Assembly (NCBI RefSeq): GCF_024198255.1
Contig: NZ_JAJVKW010000003.1
Coordinates: 744,001 to 808,000, forward strand
Direction: 5' to 3'
DNA from: Myxococcus guangdongensis
Lineage (GTDB): Bacteria > Myxococcota > Myxococcia > Myxococcales > Myxococcaceae
DNA length: 64,000 nucleotides
The first letter of the stretch is position 1, and each line of letters starts with the position of its first letter. The notes under the pieces are model-generated. The model worked only from the letters and a program-made list of their open reading frames with translations, was not told the origin of the DNA and made no database searches. Made by a program: the position numbers and the translations under genes. Shown here in pieces: positions 63,587 to 64,000 of this stretch.

Positions 63587-64000
63587 CTACGGCAGCCGGG
63601 TGACGCGATTGAGCGCCGGGGCGGGGAGCGGGTTCGCCGCGCTGCTGCGCGCCTTCAGGTAGGCCTCCATCGCGTCGATGTCCATGGCGCCAGTCAGCCG
63701 GTTCGTCCCCTCGGTGAACACCGAAAAGCCATCACTCCCACTCGCGATGTAGTTGTTCGCGGTGACGCGGTAGTTCGCCGCCGGGTCCACCGTCACGCCG
63801 TTGAGCCGGATGGACGCCGGGTCGACGCGGTTTCCGGCGGGTGCCGACGCGCTGAACGCATAGGTGAAGCCCGCCGACGGGAGCAGCATGAGGGTGGCTC
63901 CCGACGGCCGCCACTGGAGCTCCAACACCTCCTCGATTTGCGCGCCCGTCAGCGTCATGGTGATGAGGCTGTTGTTGAAGGGCTGTGTGGAGAAGGCCTC
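63587..64000 (-). CDS. 5'-nucleotidase-family protein, C-terminal part, cut by window edge
   Basis: The open minus-strand frame enters at the right edge and ends at 63587 (138 codons seen). It is homologous to the C-terminal 5_nucleotid_C domain of the neighbouring gene: EAFSTQPFNNSLITMTLTGA, then LPSAGFTYAFSASAPAGNRV, RVDPASIRLNGVTVDP and ENRTGAMDIDAMEAYLKA-like ends. Sequences differ at many positions, so this is an older tandem duplication. The metal-binding half lies outside the window. Confidence 0.9.
   Translation of the reverse strand, partial: EAFSTQPFNNSLITMTLTGAQIEEVLELQWRPSGATLMLLPSAGFTYAFSASAPAGNRVDPASIRLNGVTVDPAANYRVTANNYIASGSDGFSVFTEGTNRLTGAMDIDAMEAYLKARSSAANPLPAPALNRVTRLP

Overview
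The window is GC-rich, densely packed DNA from a myxobacterium, probably Myxococcaceae (Myxococcus, Corallococcus or Pyxidicoccus type). This rests on many secreted lipoproteins, a MYXO-CTERM-like tail, MopE-like Asp/Cys repeat proteins, very large Rhs/YD-repeat proteins, a one-component chemoreceptor fusion, an arginine N-succinyltransferase and a glyoxylate-shunt pair. No rRNA, tRNA, CRISPR array or transposase was recognised.

Left edge (1-3.4 kb): a truncated 4-alpha-glucanotransferase, an AlkA-independent (AAG-type) 3-methyladenine glycosylase, then an ECF sigma factor, a zinc-binding anti-sigma-type protein and rlmN. The rlmN start overlaps the stop of the anti-sigma gene.

Accessory region (3.4-26.1 kb, all minus strand): two related ~10-kb modules lie head to tail. 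In transcription order each has a MopE-like secreted repeat protein, a giant SpvB/FG-GAP/YD-repeat Rhs lipoprotein, a ~61-residue protein of a family I call KEYK, and a SAM methyltransferase. The two Rhs proteins match through the Rhs core and then diverge abruptly into unrelated C-terminal tips, as in polymorphic toxins. Copy A has an extra small lipoprotein gene directly behind its tip (candidate immunity gene). Copy B has its KEYK gene coupled directly behind the tip. The copy-B tip ends in a His-Gly ... Cys pattern like clan CD cysteine peptidases. Downstream of module A is a decaying array: a barstar-domain protein, a 146-residue unknown, two KEYK units fused by loss of a stop, a frameshifted KEYK copy and a startless ribosomal L7/L12-CTD-like fragment. 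It resembles a polyimmunity locus and is the best candidate for an undescribed system here.

Middle (26.4-48.7 kb): DedA membrane protein, an ASH/Cys-rich/propeller lipoprotein, a methyl-accepting protein with a peptide-binding SBP domain at its C-terminus, a transglutaminase-like protein, astA, a heparin-lyase-like secreted protein with a C-terminal sorting tail, a MarR regulator with a palindromic operator candidate, a near-identical tandem pair of ~420-residue exported proteins, a haloalkane dehalogenase lipoprotein divergent from a LysR regulator, several membrane proteins, and a 59-residue secreted peptide with eight cysteines.

Right part (48.8-64 kb) is mostly housekeeping: PLP decarboxylase, class C beta-lactamase-like hydrolase, B12-binding radical SAM protein, the aceB-aceA glyoxylate operon with a strong terminator, PspC-domain protein, fumC (TTG start chosen by its ribosome site), clpP, and two tandem 5'-nucleotidase-family proteins, the second cut by the window edge. 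Many convergent genes abut or overlap by a few bases.
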